The position numbers and the translations under genes were made by a program. A stretch of 64,000 nucleotides of DNA from Sutcliffiella horikoshii (GTDB taxonomy: Bacteria; Bacillota; Bacilli; Bacillales; Bacillaceae_I): NCBI GenBank assembly GCA_001636495.1, contig KV440964.1, forward strand, positions 1,566,666 to 1,630,665. The letters are read 5' to 3'. The notes beneath the pieces are model-generated. The model saw nothing but the letters and a program-made list of their open reading frames with translations. It did not search any database and was not told the DNA's origin. Shown here piece after piece: positions 32,314 to 40,365 of this stretch (the first letter of the stretch is position 1; each line of letters starts with the position of its first letter).

Positions 32314-33903
32314 ATGGGAGAAATTTGGTATGGCGGAACCATCTATACAATGAAAGCAGAAAATGAAACGGTCGAAGCCGTTTATACGGAAGACGGAGTC
32401 ATTAAAGACATTGGCCCTCTAGAAGAGCTTTTCTCTACATACCCAGATGCCAAAAAGCAAGATATTAACGGGGCTGTCATGTACCCTGGTTTTACAGATA
32501 GCCATATGCACCTGATAGGACACGGAGAAAAATTACTTCGCCTAGATTTATCAACCTACACCTCCTCTCAGGATGTAAAAAAGGTGCTGCTTCAAAAGGT
32601 CCAAGAAACTCCGGAAGGCGAATGGATCTTCGGTGAGGGGTGGAATGAGAATAATTTTGCTGACCGAAAAATTTTCCATAGAGCGGAACTCGATGAAATT
32701 ACATCTGCTCATCCGATGATTTTATCAAGAGTTTGCAGACATGCGGTTTTAATTAACTCAAAAGCCTTGGAACTGGCAGGCATCACAAAGGATACAGAAA
32801 ACCCTCCTGGAGGAGTAATTGTTAAGGATCTAAAAGGTGAGCCGACTGGCTACCTGCTTGATCAGGCCCAGGAATTAGTGAAAAAAACGATACCAAAAGC
32901 GAGCGAAAGCTACCTTTACCAGGCTTTGAAGACCTCCATTCAAGATTGTGTACGTCTCGGACTCGTGGGGAGCCATAGTGAGGATTTGAGCTATTACGGA
33001 AGTTTCACGAAGACCTACGGAGCCTTTTTAAACCTGATTGAACGGGACGGCTTCAAATACCGAGCTCATCTGTTAGTGCATCATGAAGTGGTGGATGATA
33101 TGCATGAAGAAGGGCATCGTTATAAGGATTCGACGGAATTCATAACACTTGGATCCATGAAGATTTTTGCTGATGGGGCACTAGGTGGCAGAACAGCCCT
33201 TTTGAGCCGTCCGTATAATGACGCGCCAGAAACTTCCGGTGTGGCCATTCATACCCAAGCCCAACTGGAGAACCTTGTTAAGAAGGCAAGGGAATATGGC
33301 ATGACGGTGGCTGTCCATACAATCGGAGATCTTGCATTCGAATATATGCTGGATGCCATTGAAAAGCACCCTGCACCGGTAGGAGAGCGGGATAGATTGA
33401 TACATGCCCAAATCTTAACAAGTGATCTGATAGAAAGGGCAAAACAGCTTCCATTAATACTCGATATTCAACCGCGTTTTGTGGCAACAGACTTCCCGTG
33501 GATTATTGAACGCCTAGGGGAAGAGAGGTTGAACTACTCGTATGCGTGGAAAACGTTATTAGACGAAGGGTTAATTTGTGCAGGTGGCTCTGATGCACCT
33601 ATTGAGCCGGCAGACCCGCTTCTAGGCATCCACGCTGCTGTTACAAGACAAACACCTGGTGATCCAGAGAAAACGGTCTACCATCCCGAACAGTGCCTAT
33701 CCATGTACGAGGCAATAGGACTATTTACAAAAGGAAGCGCACAAGCCATCTCAGAGGAACATAAGCAAGGAATAATTGAAAAAGGTTACTATGCCGATTT
33801 TACTGTCCTTGATACCGACCTGTTCCAAGCAACACAAGAGGATATTTTACATGCAAATGTCAACATGACCATCATTGATGGCACGGTGATGTACCAAAGA
33901 TAG
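32314..33903 (+). CDS. ytcJ: Amidohydrolase family protein (YtcJ)
   Basis: A 529-residue amidohydrolase-3 type metalloenzyme. Metal-binding features: YPGFTDSHMHLIGHG (HxH, ~62), the ADGALGGRTALLS block (~288), AVHTIGD (~333), IHAQIL (~362) and the C-terminal GGSDAPIEPADP (~428). The family hydrolyses C-N bonds of unknown substrates; no substrate is predicted. ATG 32314 is used because AAGAAGGAG lies ten bases upstream; an upstream in-frame start at 32251 has no site. It is in the same place as ytcJ of B. subtilis, after ytcI. Confidence 0.9.
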   Translation: MGEIWYGGTIYTMKAENETVEAVYTEDGVIKDIGPLEELFSTYPDAKKQDINGAVMYPGFTDSHMHLIGHGEKLLRLDLSTYTSSQDVKKVLLQKVQETPEGEWIFGEGWNENNFADRKIFHRAELDEITSAHPMILSRVCRHAVLINSKALELAGITKDTENPPGGVIVKDLKGEPTGYLLDQAQELVKKTIPKASESYLYQALKTSIQDCVRLGLVGSHSEDLSYYGSFTKTYGAFLNLIERDGFKYRAHLLVHHEVVDDMHEEGHRYKDSTEFITLGSMKIFADGALGGRTALLSRPYNDAPETSGVAIHTQAQLENLVKKAREYGMTVAVHTIGDLAFEYMLDAIEKHPAPVGERDRLIHAQILTSDLIERAKQLPLILDIQPRFVATDFPWIIERLGEERLNYSYAWKTLLDEGLICAGGSDAPIEPADPLLGIHAAVTRQTPGDPEKTVYHPEQCLSMYEAIGLFTKGSAQAISEEHKQGIIEKGYYADFTVLDTDLFQATQEDILHANVNMTIIDGTVMYQR

Positions 33904-33921
33904 AATTTTAACTTTGAAATT

Positions 33922-33970
33922 AAAAAAAGGTAACCGGGGGACTTTGTAACACCGAATTCCCCCGATTACC
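33922..33970 (-). terminator. Terminator of the NAD kinase gene
   Basis: GGTAACCGGGGGA (33929-33941) pairs with TCCCCCGATTACC (33958-33970) with one mismatch. Only the reverse strand shows a T run (seven T at 33928-33922), so it serves the leftward gene; weak rightward action is possible. Confidence 0.75.
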
Positions 33971-34000
33971 GATATTGTAGCAAACCCTCTTACATCTAAC

Positions 34001-34801
34001 TTACAAGAATGTCCTCTTAACCTTTTCCCAAAATGAATTATCCTTCAGCTTAACGGTCTTAATTTTTCTATCAGTTAACTGAATATCCAAACGCTCGACG
34101 TGCTTGATGCTAAGAGCTTCATTATCAATTCCGATTGTAGGATAATCGTTTCCATCTTGTATCACTTTCAATGTCAGCTTTCTTGCACCGGCCATGATAA
34201 ATGGGGATCCCAACGTCCTGTAGCTGTTATTGTTGATGGATGCCAATTCACTTACTTGAAAGCATGGTAGCATCGGATCCACGACAGCCCCCTGTACAGA
34301 CTTGTTGTATGCCGTACTGCCAGTAGGTGTGGAAACGATCATTCCATCCCCACGGAACGTTTCAAAATGCAGATCATCTATGTAGACATCAATCGCGAAC
34401 GTTTTGATGATGGCAGATCGAATCGAGCATTCGTTCAAACACTGAAACTTGGAGACTCCATCAATGGACACTTCAATGGTAGGGTACTTTCTTACCTCAA
34501 TCTGCTCGAAAGTCATGGCCTCGGCCATTTTTTCCGTATCGTCTATATGGAAGTCGCAATAGAAACTCGAAGTATCGCCAGAGTTAATACCGGCATACAG
34601 GCAGTCTTCTTTAAAGCCTGTCTTTTGAACGGCTTGAAGGAATGTACCGTCTCCACCCACTGCCACAATAATGTTGGCACCATGATAATCATTTAGAATT
34701 TCGAAATTATTTTGTTCAGCGAGCTGCTCTAGCTTTGCAACCTTGTCCACCAATTCTTCTTCCCTTTTATAAAAGAAAAATATTTTACGGCGTTCTGTCA
34801 T
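34001..34801 (-). CDS. ppnKB: NAD kinase (second Bacillus form)
   Basis: A 266-residue enzyme that phosphorylates NAD to NADP. It has the GGDGT motif (IIVAVGGDGTFLQAVQ, ~47) and the second motif VSTPTGSTAYNKS (~155). The length matches the shorter ppnKB (YtdI/NadF2) of B. subtilis, which lies at the same place next to sppA. The start ATG is preceded by AAGGAGGAAAAGTC. It is divergent from sppA over a 190-base AT-rich promoter region. A leftward terminator follows the stop. Confidence 0.94.
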   Translation of the reverse strand: MTERRKIFFFYKREEELVDKVAKLEQLAEQNNFEILNDYHGANIIVAVGGDGTFLQAVQKTGFKEDCLYAGINSGDTSSFYCDFHIDDTEKMAEAMTFEQIEVRKYPTIEVSIDGVSKFQCLNECSIRSAIIKTFAIDVYIDDLHFETFRGDGMIVSTPTGSTAYNKSVQGAVVDPMLPCFQVSELASINNNSYRTLGSPFIMAGARKLTLKVIQDGNDYPTIGIDNEALSIKHVERLDIQLTDRKIKTVKLKDNSFWEKVKRTFL

Positions 34802-34994
34802 GACTTTTCCTCCTTGTAATTATAAAATGCAAAGTAATAAAAAATGGAACTTTAACAAAAAATATCCAGAAAACATTATCCTTTTGGAAAAAATTCTAGT
34901 ACAATTCTATATTGTGATAAGTTTACCATTTTGATGAAACTTTTTGAAACGATTTAACGTATAGGTAATGTACGAACAACTAGGAGGTTTAAAT

Positions 34995-36005
34995 ATGAAT
35001 GCAAAGCGTTGGGCCGCCCTTGGTATAGCGGCATTGTTATTTTTTGTATCAATCATCACAAGTGTAGCGACAAGACCTACGGAAAGCACTACATCCGATT
35101 CATTTTCCAGTATTTTCGGAGGCGAGGACGAGTTTATAGAAGAAGTGATCCAGGATGGAAGTCCGAACAAAAAAATACTGGTTTTAGAAGTGAACGGTGT
35201 TATTCAGGATACGGGCAGTGATGTTACATCTGTCTTTCAATCACCAGGCTACAACCATCGTCAATTTTTGAGAATGCTGGATCAAGCAAAGGAAGATAAC
35301 TCTGTCCAGGGCATTATCGTCCGAGTGAACACACCAGGTGGCGGAGTTTCAGAGAGTGCAGAGATACATAAGAGATTGGTGGAAATCAAGGAAGAAACGG
35401 AAAAGCCAATCTATATATCCATGGGGACAATGGCAGCTTCCGGCGGATATTATATAGCTGCTCCAGCTGACAAGATTTTTGCATCTCGTGAAACAATCAC
35501 TGGTTCCATCGGAGTCATTATGCAGGGCATCAATTATAAAGAGCTTGCTGAAAACTATGGAGTGAAATTTGAAACCATTAAGAGTGGACCGTATAAAGAT
35601 ATCATGTCCCCTACAAAGGATATGTCGGAAGAAGAGCGCCAAATCCTTCAATCCATGGTAGACAATATGTATGACCAGTTTGTGGAGGTTATCGCAGAAG
35701 GCAGAGGGATGAGTGAAGCGGAAGTGCGCAATTTTGCTGATGGACGAATCTATGATGGACAACAGGCAAAGGACATTAATATTGTGGATGAGCTTGGCTA
35801 CTTTGAAGATGTCATAGATGCCATGAAGGAAGACCATGAGATGGGGAATGTTCAAGTAGTTCAATATTCGGAAAACCTGGGATGGGGCTCCTTATTCAGC
35901 ATGAATGTACAATCCCTATTAAAGCCAGAGTCAGAAATGCAGATGTTGGCCAGAATGATCAATCAACCAAATTCTCCAAGACTGATGTACTTGTATGCAG
36001 AGTAG
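34995..36005 (+). CDS. sppA: Signal peptide peptidase SppA
   Basis: A 336-residue membrane-anchored serine protease that clears cleaved signal peptides. The N-terminal anchor is at ~5-25 (WAALGIAALLFFVSIITSVA). The Ser/Lys dyad is intact: Ser149 in TMAASGGYY and Lys201 in SGPYKDI, equivalent to Ser147/Lys199 of B. subtilis SppA. ATG 34995 follows TAGGAGGTTTAAAT; the upstream in-frame start at 34968 has no site. It is ten bases before yteJ. In B. subtilis SppA and YteJ form a membrane complex linked to resistance against lantibiotics, with YteJ acting as inhibitor. Confidence 0.95.
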   Translation: MNAKRWAALGIAALLFFVSIITSVATRPTESTTSDSFSSIFGGEDEFIEEVIQDGSPNKKILVLEVNGVIQDTGSDVTSVFQSPGYNHRQFLRMLDQAKEDNSVQGIIVRVNTPGGGVSESAEIHKRLVEIKEETEKPIYISMGTMAASGGYYIAAPADKIFASRETITGSIGVIMQGINYKELAENYGVKFETIKSGPYKDIMSPTKDMSEEERQILQSMVDNMYDQFVEVIAEGRGMSEAEVRNFADGRIYDGQQAKDINIVDELGYFEDVIDAMKEDHEMGNVQVVQYSENLGWGSLFSMNVQSLLKPESEMQMLARMINQPNSPRLMYLYAE

Positions 36006-36014
36006 GAGGGAGAA

Positions 36015-36599
36015 ATGATGAGAGAAGAGCCTAATAAAGAAAATGATTACGAAAAAATGGAACAGGAAAATTCAATTCTGTCCAAAGACGAATCTAGGTT
36101 AGTGGAAAGCAGAGAATCATTGGAAACAGAAGGGAATCATATCCTCACTCCCTCTGAAACGGTTGCTGTTCCCACTTATCGCTATGCTGGATTTTGGATG
36201 AGGCTATGGGCGTTCCTTTTAGACATATTGATCGTGTGGAGCATAGGGGCCATTGTCGTCTTCCCGTTATTTAGGTTGCTAGGCATATCGGAAAGCCAAA
36301 GCTTTCTATTCTCACCTGCATCCATTGCGACAACCATCGTCTTATATGGATACTTCATTTTAATGACGAAGTACTTCAAACAAACACTTGGGAAAATGGT
36401 GTTTGGCTTGAAAGTGATAGACTTGAAGCATGACGATTTAACATGGAAAAGTATTCTGTTCAGGGAAGGAGTAGGGCGCTACATAGCCTTGTTCTATTTT
36501 CCATTAACGTATATCGTATTTCTTGTTGCCGCTTTTACGAGCAAAAAGCAGGGAGTACACGACTTTATCGCAGACACTACTGTTGTGCATGAAAATTAA
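36015..36599 (+). CDS. yteJ: RDD-family membrane protein YteJ
   Basis: A 194-residue protein with a charged cytoplasmic N-terminus (~1-52) and an RDD domain of three membrane segments (~57-80, ~90-115, ~155-175). The family motif is seen in RYAGFWMRLWAFLLDILIVW and in QTLGKMVFGLKVIDL. It starts at ATG 36015 or 36018 after GGAGGGAGAA, immediately downstream of sppA, and is cut off by a very strong terminator. As in B. subtilis it is most likely the regulatory partner of SppA. Confidence 0.92.
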   Translation: MMREEPNKENDYEKMEQENSILSKDESRLVESRESLETEGNHILTPSETVAVPTYRYAGFWMRLWAFLLDILIVWSIGAIVVFPLFRLLGISESQSFLFSPASIATTIVLYGYFILMTKYFKQTLGKMVFGLKVIDLKHDDLTWKSILFREGVGRYIALFYFPLTYIVFLVAAFTSKKQGVHDFIADTTVVHEN

Positions 36600-36601
36600 G
36601 G

Positions 36602-36648
36602 AATAAACCTGCGGACCGATTTCGGTTCGCAGGTTTATTTTTTTTTTG
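36602..36648 (+). terminator. Terminator of the sppA-yteJ operon
   Basis: AATAAACCTGCG...ACCGA pairs with TCGGT...CGCAGGTTTATT (36602-36640), ~17 bp with one offset, followed by nine or more T. Confidence 0.93.
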
Positions 36649-36687
36649 CTCGGAAATAATGGAAAGGGGAAGAAAGGTTGTGAAAAT

Positions 36688-37389
36688 GTGATTTGGGCCA
36701 GTGTAATCGTTGCCATCATACTTATTCTCTTCATCGTGGTTCTCGTCACTAGAATTACCATCCATTTTTATTACCATCATCAAAAGGACAATGACCAGAT
36801 GACAGTGAAATTGAGTGCATGGTTCGGGTTATTGAGGTACACCATTGACGTGCCACTGATTAGTGTGGACACGGACACCGCATCAATCCATGTCGAGGAA
36901 AAAACAAAGGTAGGAGGGGGAGATCTATCCAAAGGAAAACAAAAAGAGAAAGATTTTTCTCCAAAAGAGATATGGCAGAGCTTTCAGGATACATATGAAC
37001 TAGTGCGACATGTTGTGGGGATGCATGAAATAGTTCGGAGGATGTTGGCAAGAGTGGAAGTGAAACAGCTGGAATGGCATAGCAATATTGGGCTGGGGGA
37101 TGCTGCACATACGGGCATGATAGTGGGAGCTGGTTGGTCTGTTAAAGGGGGGATTGTTGGCTTTCTGAGCAATTACACTGACTTTCAGACTCATCCCGTT
37201 CTCTCCATCACACCATTTTTTCAACAGGCTGTATCTCAGACTCTAATAAAGTGTATGTTTCGCTTCCGAATCGGGCATGCTATGTTGGCAGGAATAAGAA
37301 TCGTTAAATATTGGAATGGCGGACGACCGAAATTTAAAACCCGTCCGTTATCCGTGTTGTCCAAAGAGGATAAGCACGAATCCATGTAA
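36688..37389 (+). CDS. ytfI: DUF2953 membrane protein YtfI
   Basis: A 233-residue protein with one N-terminal membrane segment (IWASVIVAIILILFIVVLVT) followed by an outer or cytoplasmic domain (HFYYHHQKDNDQMTVKLSAWFGLLRYTIDVPLI) characteristic of DUF2953. GTG 36688 is chosen; AAAGG lies ten bases upstream. The in-frame TTG at 36646 sits inside the preceding terminator tail. Function is unknown. It lies directly before the spore germination gene ytfJ (20-base gap), which in B. subtilis is forespore-expressed, so a spore role is possible. Confidence 0.82.
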   Translation: MIWASVIVAIILILFIVVLVTRITIHFYYHHQKDNDQMTVKLSAWFGLLRYTIDVPLISVDTDTASIHVEEKTKVGGGDLSKGKQKEKDFSPKEIWQSFQDTYELVRHVVGMHEIVRRMLARVEVKQLEWHSNIGLGDAAHTGMIVGAGWSVKGGIVGFLSNYTDFQTHPVLSITPFFQQAVSQTLIKCMFRFRIGHAMLAGIRIVKYWNGGRPKFKTRPLSVLSKEDKHESM

Positions 37390-37409
37390 CAACAATAAGG
37401 AGGATCTAT

Positions 37410-37889
37410 ATGTCTGAACATCCTATTAAAAGTCTGATGACGACTGCGATGGAAAATTTAAAAGATATGATTGATGTAAATACGATCATCGGTGATCCGG
37501 TAGAAACACCGGATGGAAGTGTCATCCTTACTGTTTCCAAAGTTGGTTTTGGATTTGCTGCAGGAGGAAGTGAGTTCCAAGGCGGTGGCGCATCAGGTCC
37601 GGAGAGGCATGATGGAGGAGGCAATAACCAAAACCAAGGCCACAAGCTTCCGTTTGGAGGAGGTAGTGGGGGAGGAGTTTCCATCACACCAATCGCTTTT
37701 TTGATTGTAAGTTCCCATGGTGTAAAAATGCTTCATCTTGATGAGAGCACACATATCTACGAAAGACTGTTGGATCTTGCCCCACAGGCGGTAGAGAAAG
37801 TGCAGCATATGTTGAACAACAATAAACGCAACAAAGGGAACCACACGGATCACTCTTATGGTGATCATAAGCAAGACTTGGACTTCTAA
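37410..37889 (+). CDS. gerW: Spore germination protein YtfJ/GerW
   Basis: A 159-residue protein of the GerW family, needed in B. subtilis for germination response through some receptors. It has the N-terminal HPIKSLMTTAMENLKDMIDVNTIIGDP, then VILTVSKVGFGFAAGGSEF, a Gly/His/Asn-rich low-complexity linker (~57-85) and the C-terminal VSITPIAFLIV. The end is a charged Asn/Lys/His tail. RBS AAGGAGG is ideal. It is coexpressed with ytfI. No clear terminator follows; instead there is a 20-bp-period repeat array. Confidence 0.93.
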   Translation: MSEHPIKSLMTTAMENLKDMIDVNTIIGDPVETPDGSVILTVSKVGFGFAAGGSEFQGGGASGPERHDGGGNNQNQGHKLPFGGGSGGGVSITPIAFLIVSSHGVKMLHLDESTHIYERLLDLAPQAVEKVQHMLNNNKRNKGNHTDHSYGDHKQDLDF

Positions 37890-37949
37890 ATTGCCAGCTG
37901 CGCTGCAGTTGGCTTTTTTGTTTGAGCGTTGTGGGGTGTGCGGGGTGAT

Positions 37950-38070
37950 ATATCAAGATATCAGGAAATTTTGCAATATATCAAGAAAACTAAGGTGGAT
38001 ATCAAGAAATTTTGAGATATATCAAGAAAATCAAGGTAGATATCAAGAAAAATTAAAATATATCAAGAAA
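37950..38070 (+). repeat. Intergenic ATATC-core repeat array 1 (period 20-21 bp)
   Basis: The core ATATC(A/A)(A/G)GAAA begins at 37958, 37978, 37999, 38019, 38040 and 38060, so the step is 20, 21, 20, 21, 20 bases; a partial copy lies at 37950. The average of 20.5 bases is about two helical turns. The array fills the space between ytfJ and tpx. The rest of each unit varies, though alternate units share AAGGTRG before the core. Confidence 0.88.
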
Positions 38071-38210
38071 TCTACACAGTTCGACAAACTTAGATCTTTG
38101 CAAAATATTCACCGATTCCCCGCCACACCAATAAAGTTTGATTAATTGCAAAACTTCCAAAACATAGCTATTATTACAAGTGTACATACAATATGAGGAG
38201 GGAAATTAAC

Positions 38211-38711
38211 ATGGCAAATGTAACATTCAAAGGGAACCAAATGACATTAATCGGAAGCGAAGTGAAAGTTGGGGACCAGGCTCCTAACTTCTCCGTTCTT
38301 GCAAATGACTTATCAGCTGTAACGTTGGAAAACTACAAAGGATTCAAGAAATTGATCAGTGTAGTACCTTCCATCGATACAGGAGTTTGTGATCAACAAA
38401 CACGCAAATTCAACGAAGAAGCTGCAAAGCTTGATAACGTAAAAGTTATCACTGTCAGCATGGACTTGCCTTTTGCTCAAAAGCGCTGGTGTGCAGCTAG
38501 TGGACTTGACAATGTTGAGGTAGTATCTGACCACCGCGATGCATCTTTCGGTGAAGCATTCGGCGTACTGATGCAAGAGCTTCGTCTCCTTGCCCGCTCC
38601 ACGTTTGTTGTGGACTCCAACGACAAAGTGACATACGTTGAATATGTAGGGGAAGGTACCGACCACCCTAACTATGAAGCGGCAATCGAAGCAGTAAAAG
38701 CTGCAGAATAA
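38211..38711 (+). CDS. tpx: Thiol peroxidase Tpx
   Basis: A 166-residue atypical 2-Cys peroxiredoxin that reduces hydrogen and alkyl peroxides with thioredoxin. Peroxidatic Cys60 lies in [11 protein letters not shown] and resolving Cys94 in KRWCAASG, the standard spacing. ATG 38211 is eight bases after GAGGAGGG; an in-frame start at 38193 overlaps that site. It is a single-gene unit with a terminator, placed before ytxK as in B. subtilis. Confidence 0.97.
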   Translation: MANVTFKGNQMTLIGSEVKVGDQAPNFSVLANDLSAVTLENYKGFKKLISVVPSIDTGVCDQQTRKFNEEAAKLDNVKVITVSMDLPFAQKRWCAASGLDNVEVVSDHRDASFGEAFGVLMQELRLLARSTFVVDSNDKVTYVEYVGEGTDHPNYEAAIEAVKAAE

Positions 38712-38752
38712 TATTTAATTTTTCTACTAAAAGAACCAAACGCACCAAGACG

Positions 38753-38787
38753 AGCAGACTGTGATAATAGCAGTCTGCTTTATTTTT
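38753..38787 (+). terminator. tpx terminator
   Basis: AGCAGACTG (38753-38761) pairs with CAGTCTGCT (38771-38779), then TTTATTTTT. Confidence 0.88.
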
Positions 38788-38841
38788 GCCCAATGTCCAT
38801 GTAAAATAGGAATACTGAAAATTGGTGGGAGTAGTCCCCCG

Positions 38842-38963
38842 GTTGATTGGAGTGCAAGGTGTGAGACTCCTTAGGGAGATAGCGGTAGCTTGAGACCCCT
38901 GAAGCGTTGTTAGGAGGCTCAAGCATCGCCCCTAGGAAAGCGAACACCTGGAACGGAAATCGA
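38842..38963 (-). repeat. Dispersed structured repeat, copy 3 (subtype B)
   Basis: Same element in reverse orientation, closest to copy 2: AGGTGT/ACACCT outer stem and CTTGAG/CTCAAG inner stem. It lies between tpx and ytxK and ends 40 bases before the ytxK start. Confidence 0.88.
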
Positions 38964-39003
38964 CTGGAGTATATGCATTTTACCCAAGAAAAGGAGTGGC
39001 ATA

Positions 39004-39996
39004 ATGTCCATTACGAAATTAGAAAATACATTTTCATTATTTGATACAACAGCACAAATCCTACAAGAAGAACTAGACTGTACATACCTAGAGGCACTCG
39101 CAGAAACCGCAGAAAACCTCTTCCACGGAACAGTAATCCAGGACGAAGTATCAGAAGTGACCAAACGGAGACTAGAGAAAGAGTACAGCAAACTGAATCT
39201 TTCTTCCCTTCAAAAAGAAGAAATCAGAAAAGGATTCCAGCTCGCAATCCTGAAAGGTATGAAAGATGCAGTTCAAGCCAATCATCAAATGACACCTGAT
39301 GCGATTGCTATGTTTATGGGATACCTCGTCGGAAAATACACTTCACACCTGCAACAGCTGACCCTGCTGGATCCTGCTATTGGTACAGGAAACTTACTAA
39401 CAGCTGTCCTTAACCACCAGCCTAACAAAAAGCTAGAGGCGTTTGGCGTGGATGTGGACGACCTGCTTGTGAAACTTGCCTATAATAACGCCAACCTGCA
39501 AGAGCAAGCAATCAGTTTATTTAATCAAGATGGCTTGAACAGCCTGTTTGTCGAACCTGTCGATGTGGTCGTAAGCGATCTGCCGGTTGGCTATTATCCT
39601 GACGATAACAATGCAGCCAACTTCAAGCTAAAAGCAGATGAAGGGCATTCCTATGCGCATTATCTTTTCATTGAACAAGGCTTGCGCTACACAAAGCCAG
39701 GAGGCCACCTATTATTTTTAGTCCCAAACACCATGTTTGAAGAAGAGGAAGCAAAAAAGGTTAATACGTTAATTAAAGACGAAGCCTATATACAAGGAAT
39801 GTTGCAGCTCCCTGAAACAATGTTCCAAAACAAGAACCACGCCAAAAGTATCCTTGTTCTTCAGAAAAAAGGAATAGGTGTTGAACCTCCTAAAGAAGCA
39901 TTATTAGTAAACCTGCCTAGCTTCTACAACATGCAGGCCATGGAAAAAATCATGGGGCAAATCAACCAATGGTTTTCTGAGCAGAAGAAGAAGTAA
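39004..39996 (+). CDS. ytxK: Class I SAM-dependent methyltransferase YtxK
   Basis: A 330-residue protein: a helical N-terminal domain (~1-95) then an adenine-N6-type methyltransferase fold. Motif I is LLDPAIGTGNLL (~122); the catalytic motif IV reads SDLPVGYY (191-198) rather than the (D/N)PPY of DNA adenine methylases, as far as I recall also the case in other YtxK proteins. The substrate is unknown, and absence of a target-recognition region argues against a restriction role. It is placed between tpx and ackA as in B. subtilis. Copies of the dispersed repeat bracket it. RBS AAAAGGAGTGG precedes the ATG. Confidence 0.88.
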   Translation: MSITKLENTFSLFDTTAQILQEELDCTYLEALAETAENLFHGTVIQDEVSEVTKRRLEKEYSKLNLSSLQKEEIRKGFQLAILKGMKDAVQANHQMTPDAIAMFMGYLVGKYTSHLQQLTLLDPAIGTGNLLTAVLNHQPNKKLEAFGVDVDDLLVKLAYNNANLQEQAISLFNQDGLNSLFVEPVDVVVSDLPVGYYPDDNNAANFKLKADEGHSYAHYLFIEQGLRYTKPGGHLLFLVPNTMFEEEEAKKVNTLIKDEAYIQGMLQLPETMFQNKNHAKSILVLQKKGIGVEPPKEALLVNLPSFYNMQAMEKIMGQINQWFSEQKKK

Positions 39997-40011
39997 TAAT
40001 ACGATAACCTA

Positions 40012-40137
40012 GTTGATCGTAGTGGAAGGAGCGGAGACTCCAGCGGGAGGAAGGGACAGGGAAGACCCCGCAGGGCTTAGCCCGAGGAGGCTTCCGGACC
40101 GCCCGCGGAAAGCGAAGCTCCTGCCACGAAGATCAAC
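40012..40137 (-). repeat. Dispersed structured repeat, copy 4 (subtype C)
   Basis: Reverse orientation, bounded by GTTGAT and ATCAAC. Outer stem AGGAGC/GCTCCT and inner stem GGAAG/CTTCC are a third version. It has an extra tip hairpin (GGGCTTAGCCC). It lies between ytxK and the ackA promoter region. Confidence 0.88.
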
Positions 40138-40200
40138 CGTAAGTGTAGATTTAACAGTCTAAAATAACTATGTTACTCTTCAGAAAATAACGAATATATA

Positions 40201-40215
40201 AGGTAAGCGTTACCA
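40201..40215 (+). promoter_or_regulatory. cre site (CcpA) upstream of ackA
   Basis: AGGTAAGCGTTACCA fits the cre consensus with one mismatch (position 2). Its centre is about 57 bases before the start predicted from the promoter below, the same place where CcpA activates ackA in B. subtilis. Confidence 0.7.
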
Positions 40216-40229
40216 TAAAGGGAAGCCTC

Positions 40230-40258
40230 TTGCAAATGCAGTATGACGGTGTTTAAAT
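40230..40258 (+). promoter_or_regulatory. Sigma-A promoter of ackA
   Basis: TTGCAA (40230-40235) and TTAAAT (40253-40258) with a 17-base spacer, giving a start near 40265. A second weaker candidate is TTTGCA (40285) / TAAAAT (40307). Confidence 0.6.
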
Positions 40259-40365
40259 GAAAAAGGTATATATATTATCGGAACTTTGCACAAGATAGGT
40301 AGAGTGTAAAATCATTTAAATATCCATCCAAGTGTGACCATATAAAAGGAGTTGTACGTATCGTC

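Noticed and set aside
35349-35864. A 171-codon reverse frame opposite sppA
   Set aside because: It is antisense to a gene with a complete catalytic dyad, and has a His/Ile/Phe-rich composition typical of a shadow frame.
37858-38145. A 95-codon open frame overlapping the end of ytfJ and array 1
   Set aside because: Its sequence is just the translation of the ATATCAAGAAA repeats (recurring YQE/ISR pattern), it has no binding site, and it overlaps a well-supported gene end.
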